64,000 nt of DNA, from positions 115,811 through 179,810 of the forward strand of contig QZFT01000011.1 of the NCBI GenBank assembly GCA_003600225.1, written 5' to 3'. Position numbers and translations under genes: made by a program. Shown here piece by piece: positions 52,095-61,507 of this stretch. The DNA is from Pseudonocardiaceae bacterium YIM PH 21723. GTDB taxonomy: Bacteria > Actinomycetota > Actinomycetes > Mycobacteriales > Pseudonocardiaceae. A model generated the notes under the pieces. The model saw only the letters and a program-made list of their open reading frames with translations, was not told the DNA's origin and made no database searches. Each line of letters opens with the position of its first letter. Position 1 is the first letter of the stretch.

Positions 52095-53519
52095 GTGGAC
52101 AACTCTGCACTGACCAAGACAGTGGCTCAGACCTGGGACAACGACGTCCTGCCGAGCCTTTCCGAGTACGTGAGGATCCCTGCGCTGTCGCCGGCGTTCG
52201 ACGCCGACTGGGTGGCCAACGGACAGTTGGACGCGGCGATCGAGCACCTCAAGTCGTACCTCTCCGGGCGGAACCTGACCGGTGCCACCCTGGAGGTGAT
52301 CCGCCTCGAGGGCCGCACCCCGGTCCTGCTGGTGGACGTTCCCGCCACGCCCGGAGCCGAAGCCGCGGGCACCGTGCTGCTGTACGGGCACCTGGACAAG
52401 CAGCCGCCGGTCGGCGGCTGGGGCGAGGGCCTCGACCCGTGGACCCCGGTAATCCGGGACGGCCGGCTGTTCGGCCGTGGCTCGGTGGACGACGGCTACG
52501 CGGGCTACGCGGCATCCGCCGCCCTGGAGGCGATCCAGGCACACGGCGGCGCGCACGCGCGCAGCGTGATCCTGCTGGAGACCAGCGAGGAATCCGGCAG
52601 CCCCGACCTGCCCGCCTACATCGAGCACCTGTCCGACCGGTTGGGTGCCGTCTCCCTGGTCGTCTGCCTCGACTCCGGCGCCGGCGACTACGAGCGTATG
52701 TGGCTGACCACCTCGCTGCGTGGCCTCGCCCAGGTGCACGTCGAGGTCAAGGTCCTCGACGGCGGCCAGCACTCCGGTGCGGCCAGCGGCGTGGTGCCCA
52801 GCTCCTTCCGGGTGCTGCGCCAGCTCCTCGACCGGATCGAGGACTCGGTGACCGGCGAGATCAAGCTGCCCGAGCTGAACACCGAGGTGCCCGCCGACCG
52901 GCTGGCGGAGACCACCGACGCGGCGGCGCTGATCGCCGGTGAACTGCGCAAGGGCATGCCGTTCGCCGGCTCGACCCAGGCGGTCACCGAGGACGACCTG
53001 CAACTGGTGCTCAACCGCACCTGGCGGCCCACCCTCTCGGTGATCGGCGCCGACGGGTTCCCCAAGCCGGCCGACGCGGGCAACGTGCTGCGCCCGTCGA
53101 CCACGCTGTGCCTCGGCTTCCGGCTGCCGCCCACCGTGGACGCGAACGTCGCCCTGGACGCCGTGAAGAAGGCCGTCAGCACCGAGGTGCCCTACGGCGC
53201 CACCGTGACCCTGCGGCATGAGGAGGCCGCGGGCGGTTTCAACGCGCCCAGCTTCGCCCCCTGGCTGCGGGAGGCCATGGACGGCGCGAGCGCCGACGTG
53301 TTCGGCCAGCCGTGGCGCACCCTCGGCGAGGGCGGCTCGATCCCGTTCATGGGCCTGCTCGCGGACAAGTACCCGCAGGCGCAGTTCGTGGTGACCGGCG
53401 CGCTCGGCCCGGGCAGCAACGCGCACGTGCCGGACGAGTCACTGCACCTGGACTTCGCGGCCAAGGTCACCGCGGCCGTCGCGGTGGTGCTCGACGCACA
53501 CGCTCGGTCAGCGTCCTGA
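52095..53519 (+). CDS. M20 family dipeptidase
   Basis: 474-residue cytosolic zinc peptidase. Metal and catalytic motifs are YGHLDKQP (His ligand), GRGSVDDGYA (Asp bridging), TSEESGSPDL (Glu base and ligand), CLDSGAGDYE (Asp ligand) and the distal His in GPGSNAHVPDE. The large insert with LTTSLRGLAQVHVEV is the lid/dimer domain of the M20 dipeptidase group. It would hydrolyse dipeptides or related amides. GTG start at 52095, tight after the Uma2 gene. Confidence 0.93.
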   Translation: MDNSALTKTVAQTWDNDVLPSLSEYVRIPALSPAFDADWVANGQLDAAIEHLKSYLSGRNLTGATLEVIRLEGRTPVLLVDVPATPGAEAAGTVLLYGHLDKQPPVGGWGEGLDPWTPVIRDGRLFGRGSVDDGYAGYAASAALEAIQAHGGAHARSVILLETSEESGSPDLPAYIEHLSDRLGAVSLVVCLDSGAGDYERMWLTTSLRGLAQVHVEVKVLDGGQHSGAASGVVPSSFRVLRQLLDRIEDSVTGEIKLPELNTEVPADRLAETTDAAALIAGELRKGMPFAGSTQAVTEDDLQLVLNRTWRPTLSVIGADGFPKPADAGNVLRPSTTLCLGFRLPPTVDANVALDAVKKAVSTEVPYGATVTLRHEEAAGGFNAPSFAPWLREAMDGASADVFGQPWRTLGEGGSIPFMGLLADKYPQAQFVVTGALGPGSNAHVPDESLHLDFAAKVTAAVAVVLDAHARSAS

Positions 53520-53540
53520 CCCTGCTCAACCTGTGTCAGG

Positions 53541-53569
53541 CCCGGGTACCGCGATCATCGGTACCCGGG
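53541..53569 (+). terminator. Hairpin terminator of M20 dipeptidase
   Basis: CCCGGGTACCG and CGGTACCCGGG with a seven-base loop GATCATC-type sequence, followed by TTT. It lies 21 bases after the stop codon. Confidence 0.8.
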
Positions 53570-54074
53570 TTTCACAGTTTTGATTTCAGTGGCCCGATGA
53601 TCCGTTAGCCCCACGATGATCCTATGGATCAACTACGCATGAAGATCGACGGGAAGCGGCGCCTACGTTCGGTAATCGCGGGCGAACAAGCTATGGGAAC
53701 GATCTTCGAATGCCTATATGGTGTGCCCGGTGTGGAACCTGTGAACAGCGCTTTATGGGCATAAAAGCTGCTGTTGACGCATTCGGGTGAGATGCTGTGC
53801 GACGAAACTATCAACCGTGTTGCGTGGGACCCGGTCAGATTTTCGCTGGTCGGTAACCGGGTGGACGGAGGTTACGGGTATCAGGTCGTGATCTTTTTGT
53901 GACTTACTGCACAGATCGATTGCGCTACCGGTCTTTACGACAAAAGGTCTAAGGCGACTACTACTTGGGGTAGTACATTTCTGCAATGGCCAGACCATTC
54001 GGGTGCTTCCCCGGGCAGAGGCAGGATGCAATAGTCCCTCAGCCGAACCACCTTAGTTACTAGGAGTAACAGAC
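53570..54074 (+). promoter_or_regulatory. AT-rich control region of amino acid ABC operon
   Basis: About 500 bases with no gene I accept. GC content is clearly below the surrounding genes, particularly at 53600-53980. An inverted repeat TACTAC-TTGGG-GTAGTA (53959-53975) lies about 100 bases before the lipoprotein gene and is a candidate operator. The segment also contains TTGACG at about 53774, but no matching -10 box at 17 bases. It could alternatively be a relic of a lost gene. Confidence 0.35.
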
Positions 54075-54887
54075 GTGGCCACCCTTTCACGCCACCGGGT
54101 TCTAGCGCTGCTGCCCGCTGTCCTGCTCGTGTTCACGGCCGGTTGCGTCGCCAAGAAGTCGGGTACCTCCGGGGACGTTCCACTGGTCGCCGCCGGAAAG
54201 CTCACCGTCTGTTCCGACGTGCCCTATGAGCCCTTCGAGTTCGTCCAGCCCGGCAGTGACGAGGTCGTCGGCTTCGACATCGACCTCATCGGCCTGGTTG
54301 CCAAGGATCTCGGGGTGAAGCCGGAAGTCACCCGGATCGCCTTCGAGAACATCGACAACGCCGAGGTGCTCAACACCGGCAAGTGCGATGTCTCCGCCTC
54401 CGCCATCACGAAGAACCCCAAGCGGGAGGCGCTGATGGACATGTCCAGCGACTACCTCACCGCCAGCCAGGCCATCGCGACGAAGAAGGGCGCGCAGTCC
54501 TTCGACCTGTCGAACGCCCGGGGCAAGACCATCGGGGTGCAGGCCAAGACCACCGGTGCCGACTACGTCGCCGCCCGGCTGCCCGCCGGCGCGCAGCAGA
54601 AGACTTTCGAGAACCCCGGCGACCTGCTGGCCGCGGTGAAGAGTGGCGGAGTGGACGGGGCCGTCGCGGACATCGGCGTGCTGAAGTCCTGGGCCAAGGG
54701 CAACACCGAGATCGAGGTCTCCAAGGACTTCAAGACCGGCGAGAGCTACGCCTTCGCGGTCAAGCTGGGCAACGCCAAGCTGCTGAACAAGATCAACGAA
54801 GTGATCCTGACCAGCAAGCAGAGCGGCGCCTACGCCGAACTCCAGCGCAAGTGGCTCGGCTCCACCACCGCGGATGCGGGCAACTGA
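54075..54887 (+). CDS. Amino acid ABC transporter substrate-binding lipoprotein
   Basis: 270-residue lipoprotein that binds a polar amino acid (glutamate/glutamine type) outside the membrane. The lipobox is LVFTAGC (Cys about 24). Solute-binding signature blocks are LTVCSDVPYEPFEF, VVGFDIDLIGLVAKDLGV and NTGKCDVSASAITKNPKRE, with DYVAARLPAGAQ near the C-terminal lobe. GTG start with GGAG upstream. It is the first gene of an operon with its permease and ATPase, one base apart. Confidence 0.93.
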   Translation: MATLSRHRVLALLPAVLLVFTAGCVAKKSGTSGDVPLVAAGKLTVCSDVPYEPFEFVQPGSDEVVGFDIDLIGLVAKDLGVKPEVTRIAFENIDNAEVLNTGKCDVSASAITKNPKREALMDMSSDYLTASQAIATKKGAQSFDLSNARGKTIGVQAKTTGADYVAARLPAGAQQKTFENPGDLLAAVKSGGVDGAVADIGVLKSWAKGNTEIEVSKDFKTGESYAFAVKLGNAKLLNKINEVILTSKQSGAYAELQRKWLGSTTADAGN

Positions 54888-54888
54888 C

Positions 54889-55725
54889 ATGACCACCGTC
54901 GAGTCCACGCCCGCGAAGACGCGGATGAGCCCCCGGAAGCGGGCCCAGTACTTACGGATCGTGCAGTACGTGTTGCTGGTGGGCATCCTGCTGGCCCTGC
55001 TGCTGACGGCCGACCTGGCACAGGTGCAGGACAAGTTCCTCAAATGGGACACGTTCACCGCGGTGCTGCCCCAGGCCGGCGGCGCGCTGCTGAACACCAT
55101 CCTCTACACCGCCTGCGGTTTCGCGCTCGGCTTCGTGCTGGCCCTGCTGCTGGCGTTGATGAAGCTCGGCACGGTGGCGATCAACCGGTGGGTCGCCACC
55201 ATCTACATCGAGTTCTTCCGCGGTATCCCGGCGCTGCTGGTGTTCATCGTCGTCGGCTTCGGCCTGCCGTACGCGTACCCGGACTACGAGTTCCTGGACA
55301 TCGGCAAGGTGACCATCGCGCTGGGCGTCGTGTCCTCGGCGTACATGGCCGAGACGCTGCGGGCCGGCATCCAGGCCGTGCCCAAGGGGCAGGTCGAGGC
55401 GGCGCGGGCGCTGGGCATGTCTCCGGCGAAGACCATGGTCACCATCGTGCTACCGCAGGCGATCAAGATCGTGCTGCCGCCGCTGGCCAACGAGTTGATC
55501 GCGTTGACCAAGGACTCCTCGCTGATCTTCGTGATCGGGCTGAGCCCGGGCCAGGAGGAACTCGCACAGTTCGGCCGTACCGCCAACGGCACCTACAAGG
55601 GCTTCACGCCGATGATCGTGGTCGGTCTCTGCTACCTGGTGATCACCATTCCGCTGTCCCTGCTGCAGCGGCGGCTGGAGCGGGGCGGTATGCCGACCGT
55701 CACCAGTCATCACGGGGGGAAGTGA
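54889..55725 (+). CDS. Amino acid ABC transporter permease
   Basis: 278 residues. The cytoplasmic start ([20 protein letters not shown]) is followed by about five spans: [38 protein letters not shown] and others. The EAA-type loop is [20 protein letters not shown], followed by [20 protein letters not shown], which docks the ATPase. The HisM-type fold fits a polar amino acid importer. Ends overlapping a GTG that may start the ATPase gene. Confidence 0.93.
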   Translation: MTTVESTPAKTRMSPRKRAQYLRIVQYVLLVGILLALLLTADLAQVQDKFLKWDTFTAVLPQAGGALLNTILYTACGFALGFVLALLLALMKLGTVAINRWVATIYIEFFRGIPALLVFIVVGFGLPYAYPDYEFLDIGKVTIALGVVSSAYMAETLRAGIQAVPKGQVEAARALGMSPAKTMVTIVLPQAIKIVLPPLANELIALTKDSSLIFVIGLSPGQEELAQFGRTANGTYKGFTPMIVVGLCYLVITIPLSLLQRRLERGGMPTVTSHHGGK

Positions 55726-55727
55726 CG

Positions 55728-56480
55728 ATGACCGACGTCGCCATCGATGTACGTGGCCTGCACAAGTCCTTCGGCCCGCTCGAGGTGCTCAAGGGCATCG
55801 ACGCGCAGGTGAACCGGGGCGAGGTGGTCTGTGTCATCGGACCGTCCGGCTCCGGCAAGTCCACCCTGCTGCGCTGCGTGAACCTGCTGGAGGAACCCAC
55901 CGCGGGGTCGATTTTCGTGGACGGGGTGGAGCTCACCGACCCGGATGCGGACATCGACCGGGCCCGCCGCCGGATCGGCATGGTGTTCCAGCAGTTCAAC
56001 CTGTTCACCCACCTCAACGTGACGGAGAACCTGACTGTCGCGCAGATCAAGGTGCTCGGCCGCGGCAAGGACGAGGCGCTGAAGATCGCGCGGCACAACC
56101 TGGAGCGGGTCGGCCTGTCGGAGAAGGCCGGCGCGATGCCCGCCCAGCTGTCCGGTGGCCAGCAGCAGCGGGTGGCGATCGCCAGGGCGCTGTCCATGGA
56201 CCCGGACGTGATGCTGTTCGACGAGCCCACCTCGGCGCTGGACCCGGAACTGGTCGGCGATGTGCTCGCGGTGATGAAACAGCTCGCCGCCGAGGGCATG
56301 ACGATGATGGTGGTGACCCACGAGATGCAGTTCGCCCGGGAGGTCGCCGACCGGGTGTTGTTCATGGACGGTGGCGTCATCGTGGAGCAGGGGCACCCGG
56401 ATTCGGTCATCGGCAAGCCGAGCAACGAGCGCACCCGTACCTTCCTGGCTCGCGTGCTGGATCCGCTGCACACGCGCTAG
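55728..56480 (+). CDS. Amino acid ABC transporter ATP-binding protein
   Basis: 250 residues from ATG 55728 (GGGGGGA upstream; an in-frame GTG two codons earlier is possible). Walker [14 protein letters not shown]-loop [10 protein letters not shown], signature [16 protein letters not shown], Walker [14 protein letters not shown] and switch His [11 protein letters not shown] are intact. It is the typical GlnQ-like subunit. It completes the three-gene importer operon. Confidence 0.95.
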   Translation: MTDVAIDVRGLHKSFGPLEVLKGIDAQVNRGEVVCVIGPSGSGKSTLLRCVNLLEEPTAGSIFVDGVELTDPDADIDRARRRIGMVFQQFNLFTHLNVTENLTVAQIKVLGRGKDEALKIARHNLERVGLSEKAGAMPAQLSGGQQQRVAIARALSMDPDVMLFDEPTSALDPELVGDVLAVMKQLAAEGMTMMVVTHEMQFAREVADRVLFMDGGVIVEQGHPDSVIGKPSNERTRTFLARVLDPLHTR

Positions 56481-56510
56481 ACCCGAGAGGAGCGCACATC
56501 GGGGGGACAT

Positions 56511-58832
56511 GTGGCGAATGGGAAGGTGCTGACGCCGATCAGCGCCGCGGAACGGCGGCTGGACGTCATGTTCGCCGTGGCCCGGCCGGGCGCGGTGACC
56601 GAGGAGGACGCCGAGCCGCTGAACGTGCTGGACCCCGCGCCACAGGACTCGCACCGGGTCCGGGCCGAGTTCCTGTTGCAGCGGCTCTCCGAGGCGGCTG
56701 ACGCCATCCGGACCCCGGTGTTCCGCAAGCGCAGCCACCGGCCGTCGGTGATCCGGCTGGAGGACTCCTACATCGTCGGCGTGCTCGACCTGCGCGGCGA
56801 CGACCTGCCCTGCGTGCTGGAGTTCGACCGGTGCCGGTTCCAGCAGGCACCGGATGTGCGGCAGAGCAACATCGGTGGGCTGGAGTTCGCCGGTTGCTGG
56901 TTACCCGGCCTGCGGGCCAAGAACCTGCGCAGCGGCAACGACCTGGTGATCAACCGGTGCACGATGGACGGCACCACCTCCACTTCGCCGGGGCTGGACG
57001 CCATCGACCTGACCGACGCGGACATCAACGGCTCGATCCGGCTCGAGTACAGCACCTTCACGCACCCCCGGGGCCGCGCGCTCATCGCCGACCGGTGCAC
57101 CTCCCGGGGCGGTGTGTCGGCCAACGGGCTCACCGTGACCGGCGAGCTGCGGCTCGCGGGCATGCGCATCGGCGGCTACCTGAACCTGAACGGCGCGCGG
57201 CTGGACAATCCCGGCCGGGACGCGCTGGTCGCCACCGGAATCACCGTCGGCGGCCCGATCCTGTGCAGCGTGGCCACCTGGGGCGAGGCCAAGGGACAGC
57301 CGTTCCGCGCGGCCGGCCGGCTCTACCTGCCCAGCGCCAAGATCGAGAGCGACCTGTGCCTGTCCAGTGCGCAACTGGACGTGGTGGAACCGCTGATCAC
57401 CAGCCTCGGCACCAGCAACCTGACCGATCCGCACGCCGCGCTGGTGGCCGACCGGATCCAGGTCGTCGGCAACGTCGAGCTGGACCAGGGCTTCACCTGC
57501 AGCGGCACCATCCGGATGGACGGCGCGCGCATCGGCGGCACCCTCCGGATGGCCGGGTCCACCGTGTGGGCCTCCGGCCGGCAGGGACGGGCCGAGGAGG
57601 ACACCGAGCAGGCCGGCGACGAATCCCCGGCGCCGGCCTGGGTCACCCTCGACCCGGCGGAGGCGGTCCGGCTGGACTCCGCCCAGGTGCGGGGCGATCT
57701 GGATGCCGTCGAACTCACCGTGCACGGTCAGCTGCGGATGCTGAACACCGCGATCATGGGCAGTCTGGTGCTCACCGAGGCGGTGTTCCGGCACCCGGAC
57801 GACGACGCGATCTGGGCGCCCCGGCTGACCGTCGGCGGCGAGATGGACTGCCGCAACCTGCGGGCCGAGGGCGGCCTGCTGCTGGCCGGTGCCAGCATCG
57901 GGGTGAGCCTGAACCTACGGCACGCGGTGCTGGAGAAACCGGGGCACCATCCGCACAGCGGCTACCCGAAACCCGCGCTGGACCTGCGTGCGGCCCGGGT
58001 CGGCCGGGACGTGGTGTGTTCCGGCCGGTTCACCGCGCACGGCGGGGTGCGGCTGCACAGCACCAACGTCGGCCGGCACGTGCAGCTGGTCGGCGCCGCG
58101 CTGACCGCCCCCGAGGACGCGACCGCGCTCAACCTGTACGGGCTGAGCTGCCGGGAACTCGGGCTGGCGCTGCGTGAACCACCGGACGGCGCCGTGGTGC
58201 TCAGCTACGCGAAGTGCGCGACGCTGAACGACAACGAGCACCTGTGGGCCGGCGAGAACACGGTGGATCTCGTGGACTTCTCCTTCGACGCGCTGCACAC
58301 CGACGCCGTCAGCAAGGCCCGCACCCGGCTGGGCTGGATCAGCCACGCCACCGAGTACTACTCACCGGGCCCCTACGACCAGCTGGCCGCCACGCTCACC
58401 GCCGCCGGCGAGGACGAGGAGGCCACGGCGGTGCTGATGGAGAAGCAGCGGCTGCGGTATGCGGGCTGGGCCAGGGACAGCCGCTGGTTCGGCTGGGCGA
58501 TCTGGCTGGGCAGCCAGCTGCAGCGGTTCACCGTCGGCTACGGGTACCGGCCGATGCGCGCGCTGGTCTGGCTGGTCGTGTGCGCCGTGCTGGGCAGCCT
58601 GTGGTTCTCCGGCCATGTCCTGGTGCCGGTCAACGAGCAGGACCACCCCGCCTGGAACCCGGTGCTGTACTCGCTGGACCTGCTGGTGCCGATCGTGGAT
58701 CTGGGGCAGGACAACAGATGGCGGGCAGACGGCGCCTCGCAGTGGATATCGTCCGGCCTGATCGCCATCGGCTGGATTCTGGCGACCACGGTGGCCGCAG
58801 GTCTCACTCGGATGTTGAAACGCTTGCCATAG
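56511..58832 (+). CDS. Large membrane protein with beta-helix-like repeats
   Basis: 773 residues from GTG 56511 (GGGGGG upstream). After about 60 residues, the sequence consists of imperfect repeats of roughly 20-25 residues with the pattern (L/I)xLxGxxIGGxLxLxGA: for example GELRLAGMRIGGYLNLNGAR, GTIRMDGARIGGTLRMAGST and GLLLAGASIGVSLNLRHAVL. This resembles pentapeptide-repeat or bactofilin-like parallel beta helices. Before the C-terminus is the KARTRLGWISHATEYYSPGP cytoplasmic segment, then two membrane spans (ALVWLVVCAVLGSLWFSGHV and SGLIAIGWILATTVAAGLTR). No enzyme motif. Known in databases as a vague oxidoreductase-like family, which the sequence does not support. Confidence 0.75.
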   Translation: MANGKVLTPISAAERRLDVMFAVARPGAVTEEDAEPLNVLDPAPQDSHRVRAEFLLQRLSEAADAIRTPVFRKRSHRPSVIRLEDSYIVGVLDLRGDDLPCVLEFDRCRFQQAPDVRQSNIGGLEFAGCWLPGLRAKNLRSGNDLVINRCTMDGTTSTSPGLDAIDLTDADINGSIRLEYSTFTHPRGRALIADRCTSRGGVSANGLTVTGELRLAGMRIGGYLNLNGARLDNPGRDALVATGITVGGPILCSVATWGEAKGQPFRAAGRLYLPSAKIESDLCLSSAQLDVVEPLITSLGTSNLTDPHAALVADRIQVVGNVELDQGFTCSGTIRMDGARIGGTLRMAGSTVWASGRQGRAEEDTEQAGDESPAPAWVTLDPAEAVRLDSAQVRGDLDAVELTVHGQLRMLNTAIMGSLVLTEAVFRHPDDDAIWAPRLTVGGEMDCRNLRAEGGLLLAGASIGVSLNLRHAVLEKPGHHPHSGYPKPALDLRAARVGRDVVCSGRFTAHGGVRLHSTNVGRHVQLVGAALTAPEDATALNLYGLSCRELGLALREPPDGAVVLSYAKCATLNDNEHLWAGENTVDLVDFSFDALHTDAVSKARTRLGWISHATEYYSPGPYDQLAATLTAAGEDEEATAVLMEKQRLRYAGWARDSRWFGWAIWLGSQLQRFTVGYGYRPMRALVWLVVCAVLGSLWFSGHVLVPVNEQDHPAWNPVLYSLDLLVPIVDLGQDNRWRADGASQWISSGLIAIGWILATTVAAGLTRMLKRLP

Positions 58833-58912
58833 CGAGACTTACCGGGTACGGGCCTGTGAACTGATATACGGTTTGTCCCGCGAACTCGCCCAGAACTCAA
58901 GGAGAAACCTCC

Positions 58913-59827
58913 GTGGACCGCCATGTGCTCGCCATTGATGTCGGCGGCACGAAAATCGCCGCGGCGTTGATCACTGTGGATGGCGACATCGTTGCCAGGG
59001 CCGTGCGGCCCACCCCCACGGGCGACGCCGACACCGTCTTCGACGCGTTGACCGAGGCCGTCCGCGAGGTACTGGCCTCCGGCGTGGAACCCGTCGGCGT
59101 CGGCATAGCGTGCGCGGGCCCGGTGAACCCGGAGGAGGGCACGGTCAGCCCGATCAACATCCTGGGCTGGGTGGACTTCCCCCTCGCGGCGCGGGTGCGC
59201 AGGCTGCTGGCTCCCGGCCTACCGGTGAAGCTGGCGGGCGACGGCATCTGCATGGCGCTCGGTGAGCACTGGCGCGGTGCGGGTCAGGGCAGCCGGCACA
59301 TGCTGGGCATCGTGGTGTCGACCGGCATCGGCGGCGGCATGGTCATCGACGGCAAGCCGTTCAACGGGCACTCCGGCAACGCCGGGCACATCGGACACGT
59401 CATCGTGGAACCGGACGGCAGGCGCTGTCCGTGTGGCGGCTTCGGCTGTGTGGAGACGGTGGCCGCCGGCGGCGCGCTGGTGCGCTGGGCGCTGCGGCAC
59501 GGCTGGCGTGCCCCGGAGGACGCGGACGCCAAGATGCTCGCCGAGCTGGCCGCGGCCGGTGACCCGATCGCCCGCTCGGCCTTCGCCAGGGGCGGCCGCG
59601 CCGTCGGCCTGGCCATCATCGGTGCGGCGGCCGTCGTCGACCTGGAGATGGTGGTCATCGGTGGCGGCGTCGCCAACTCCGGCGCGCTGTTGCTGGACCC
59701 GATCCGGCGAACCGTCAAGGAGCACGCCGGCCTGCGTTTCCTGCACGACCTGCGCATCGAGGGCGCCGAGCTGGGCGGGGAAGCCGGTCTCATCGGCGCC
59801 GCCGCGCTCATCGTCACCGCGCTGTAA
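58913..59827 (+). CDS. ROK family protein, probable glucokinase
   Basis: 304-residue cytosolic kinase or regulator-like protein without an N-terminal DNA-binding helix, so probably an enzyme. ATP-binding start DVGGTKIAAALITVDGD, catalytic Asp in KLAGDGICMALGEHW, the GHIGHVIVEPDG block with the ligand His, and the zinc motif CPCGGFGCVE of the ROK family are all present. GTG start with AAGGAG upstream. Substrate glucose is the most likely, others are possible. Confidence 0.9.
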   Translation: MDRHVLAIDVGGTKIAAALITVDGDIVARAVRPTPTGDADTVFDALTEAVREVLASGVEPVGVGIACAGPVNPEEGTVSPINILGWVDFPLAARVRRLLAPGLPVKLAGDGICMALGEHWRGAGQGSRHMLGIVVSTGIGGGMVIDGKPFNGHSGNAGHIGHVIVEPDGRRCPCGGFGCVETVAAGGALVRWALRHGWRAPEDADAKMLAELAAAGDPIARSAFARGGRAVGLAIIGAAAVVDLEMVVIGGGVANSGALLLDPIRRTVKEHAGLRFLHDLRIEGAELGGEAGLIGAAALIVTAL

Positions 59828-59837
59828 CCGCTGTCTC

Positions 59838-59881
59838 CGAAGTCGGCGATGTTCGGCCCCGCGCGAACATCGCCGACTTCG
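59838..59881. repeat. Intergenic hairpin repeat, copy E (CGAAGTTGACGA family)
   Basis: CGAAGTCGGCGATGTTCG and its exact complement (18 bases) with loop GCCCCGCG. It lies ten bases after the ROK gene stop and may serve as its terminator. Confidence 0.85.
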
Positions 59882-60274
59882 CGTCCGCGTTTCGGGCGGG
59901 CCATTTCCTAAATTGTGGAATGGGGCGTCCGACCCTTGGGCATCAAACGGTCGTTGGTCCGAAAGTATGCGCCCGATTGGGCCATGTCGGTGGTCGTCAT
60001 ACGAGGTATAACCCTGCGTAGAACATGGCAAAACCACAGCAAACCCGTAACGCGCAGGCATTCACCTAGTGGGATATTTCATGTCAGGATGTCGAAGAAG
60101 TGTCCGGCAGGAGCAATAGCCGGCAGCTCAATCCCGACTAGTTCCCCGCGACCACCAGTCAGCGCTGACTGCCTTCCGAGGACCCTTACCAAGGTCTGAT
60201 GGCTGGCGGCTGCGTTACCGCACCAGAGAGCGCCACAAGCGCCACTCGCGGTTGACGACCATGAGGAGACATGA
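59882..60274 (+). promoter_or_regulatory. Control region of 2-oxoacid dehydrogenase operon
   Basis: About 390 bases without an accepted gene. The first 120 bases are AT-rich. CCATTTCCTAAATTGTGGAA followed by TGG (59901-59923) is an imperfect inverted repeat that could bind a regulator. The last bases give a strong ribosome site GAGGAGA before the E1alpha ATG. A TTGACG at 60251 is too near the start to serve as a -35 of a leadered transcript. Confidence 0.35.
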
Positions 60275-61507
60275 ATGCCGCCGCCCAAGAAGAAGGCGCA
60301 ACGTGCCACCCCCCAAGTCACCAAAGCCGATGTCGGCGCACCAGATGCGGTTTCCCAGCGACCCAGTCCAGAGCAGGTGATCGCCGGGCTGCGGGCCACC
60401 TCTGAGGGTGGGCCCGATCTGGTTCAGTTGCTGACTCCCGAGGGCGAGCGGGTTCACCACCCCGACTTCGATATCGACATCTCCCCGGAGGAACTGCGCG
60501 GCCTGTACCGGGACATGGTCCTGGTCCGCCGCGCCGACCGGGAGGCCAACTCCCTGCAGCGGCAGGGACAGCTCGGCCTGTGGGTGCCACTGCTCGGCCA
60601 GGAGGCCGCGCAGATCGGCGCCGGCCGGGCGATGCGGCCGCAGGACTACGGCTTCCCTGGCTACCGCGAGCACGGTGTCGCCTGGTGCCGGGGCATCGAC
60701 CCCGTCCAGATCCTGAGCATGTACCGGGGCACCGACCACGGTGGCTGGGACCCCCAGCAGCAGCGGTTCAACATGTACACGATCGTCATCGGTAACCAGG
60801 TGCTGAACGCCACCGGCTACGCGATGGGCCAGAAGTTCGACGGCAAGGTCGGCCCGGAAGAGGACGCCGAGGCGACGATCGCCTTCTTCGGTGACGGCGC
60901 CACCAGCCAGGGCGACGTGCACGAGGGCTTCGTGTGGGCCACCGTGTACAACGCGCCGGTCGTGTTCTTCTGCCAGAACAACCAGTGGGCCATCTCCGAG
61001 CCGGTCGAGCGGCAGACCCGGGTGCCGATCTACCACCGCGCCCGCGGCTACGGCTTCCCCGGAATCCGGGTGGACGGCAACGACGTGCTGGCCACGCTGG
61101 CCGTCACGAAGTGGGCGATGGACGAGTGCCGTACCGGCAACGGACCGGTGCTCATCGAGGCGTTCACCTACCGGATGGACGCGCACACCACCTCGGACGA
61201 CCCCACCCGCTACCGGCTCTCCGACGAGCTGGAGGCGTGGAAGCTGAAGGATCCGATCGAGCGCGTGCGGGTACACCTGGTCCGTGAGGGACTCGCGGAC
61301 CAGAAGTTCTTCGACGAGCTTGAGGCCGAGGCCGACGACCGCGCGGCCACGCTGCGGCAGGCCGTCCGGGATCTGCCGAACCCGGGCATCGACAACATTT
61401 TCGACAACGTCTACGCGGAGGGCAGCCCGCACCTGGACGCCCAAAAGGCAGAGTTCCAGGCCTACCTCGACGGCTTCGCCGACTCCGCCCACGGAGGTGG
61501 TCACTGA
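60275..61507 (+). CDS. bkdA: 2-oxoacid dehydrogenase E1 component, alpha subunit (branched-chain type)
   Basis: 410 residues, thiamine diphosphate-dependent decarboxylase subunit. The ThDP motif runs from FFGDGATSQGDVHEGFV to CQNNQWAIS (GDG...NN). Phosphorylation-loop-like TYRMDAHTTSDDPTRYR is present. The order E1alpha-E1beta-E2 without E3 matches the branched-chain dehydrogenase (bkd) clusters of actinobacteria, which supply primers for branched fatty acids. A pyruvate dehydrogenase with the same architecture cannot be excluded. The first 60 residues are an unconserved Lys/Gln-rich extension. Confidence 0.9.
   Translation: MPPPKKKAQRATPQVTKADVGAPDAVSQRPSPEQVIAGLRATSEGGPDLVQLLTPEGERVHHPDFDIDISPEELRGLYRDMVLVRRADREANSLQRQGQLGLWVPLLGQEAAQIGAGRAMRPQDYGFPGYREHGVAWCRGIDPVQILSMYRGTDHGGWDPQQQRFNMYTIVIGNQVLNATGYAMGQKFDGKVGPEEDAEATIAFFGDGATSQGDVHEGFVWATVYNAPVVFFCQNNQWAISEPVERQTRVPIYHRARGYGFPGIRVDGNDVLATLAVTKWAMDECRTGNGPVLIEAFTYRMDAHTTSDDPTRYRLSDELEAWKLKDPIERVRVHLVREGLADQKFFDELEAEADDRAATLRQAVRDLPNPGIDNIFDNVYAEGSPHLDAQKAEFQAYLDGFADSAHGGGH

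Noticed and set aside
53629..54031. Two short minus-strand frames in the AT-rich spacer
   Set aside because: No ribosome sites, no conserved features; probably chance frames in non-coding DNA.
59915..60199. 94-codon plus-strand frame in the E1alpha leader
   Set aside because: No ribosome site and atypical codon use; the interval looks like a control region.
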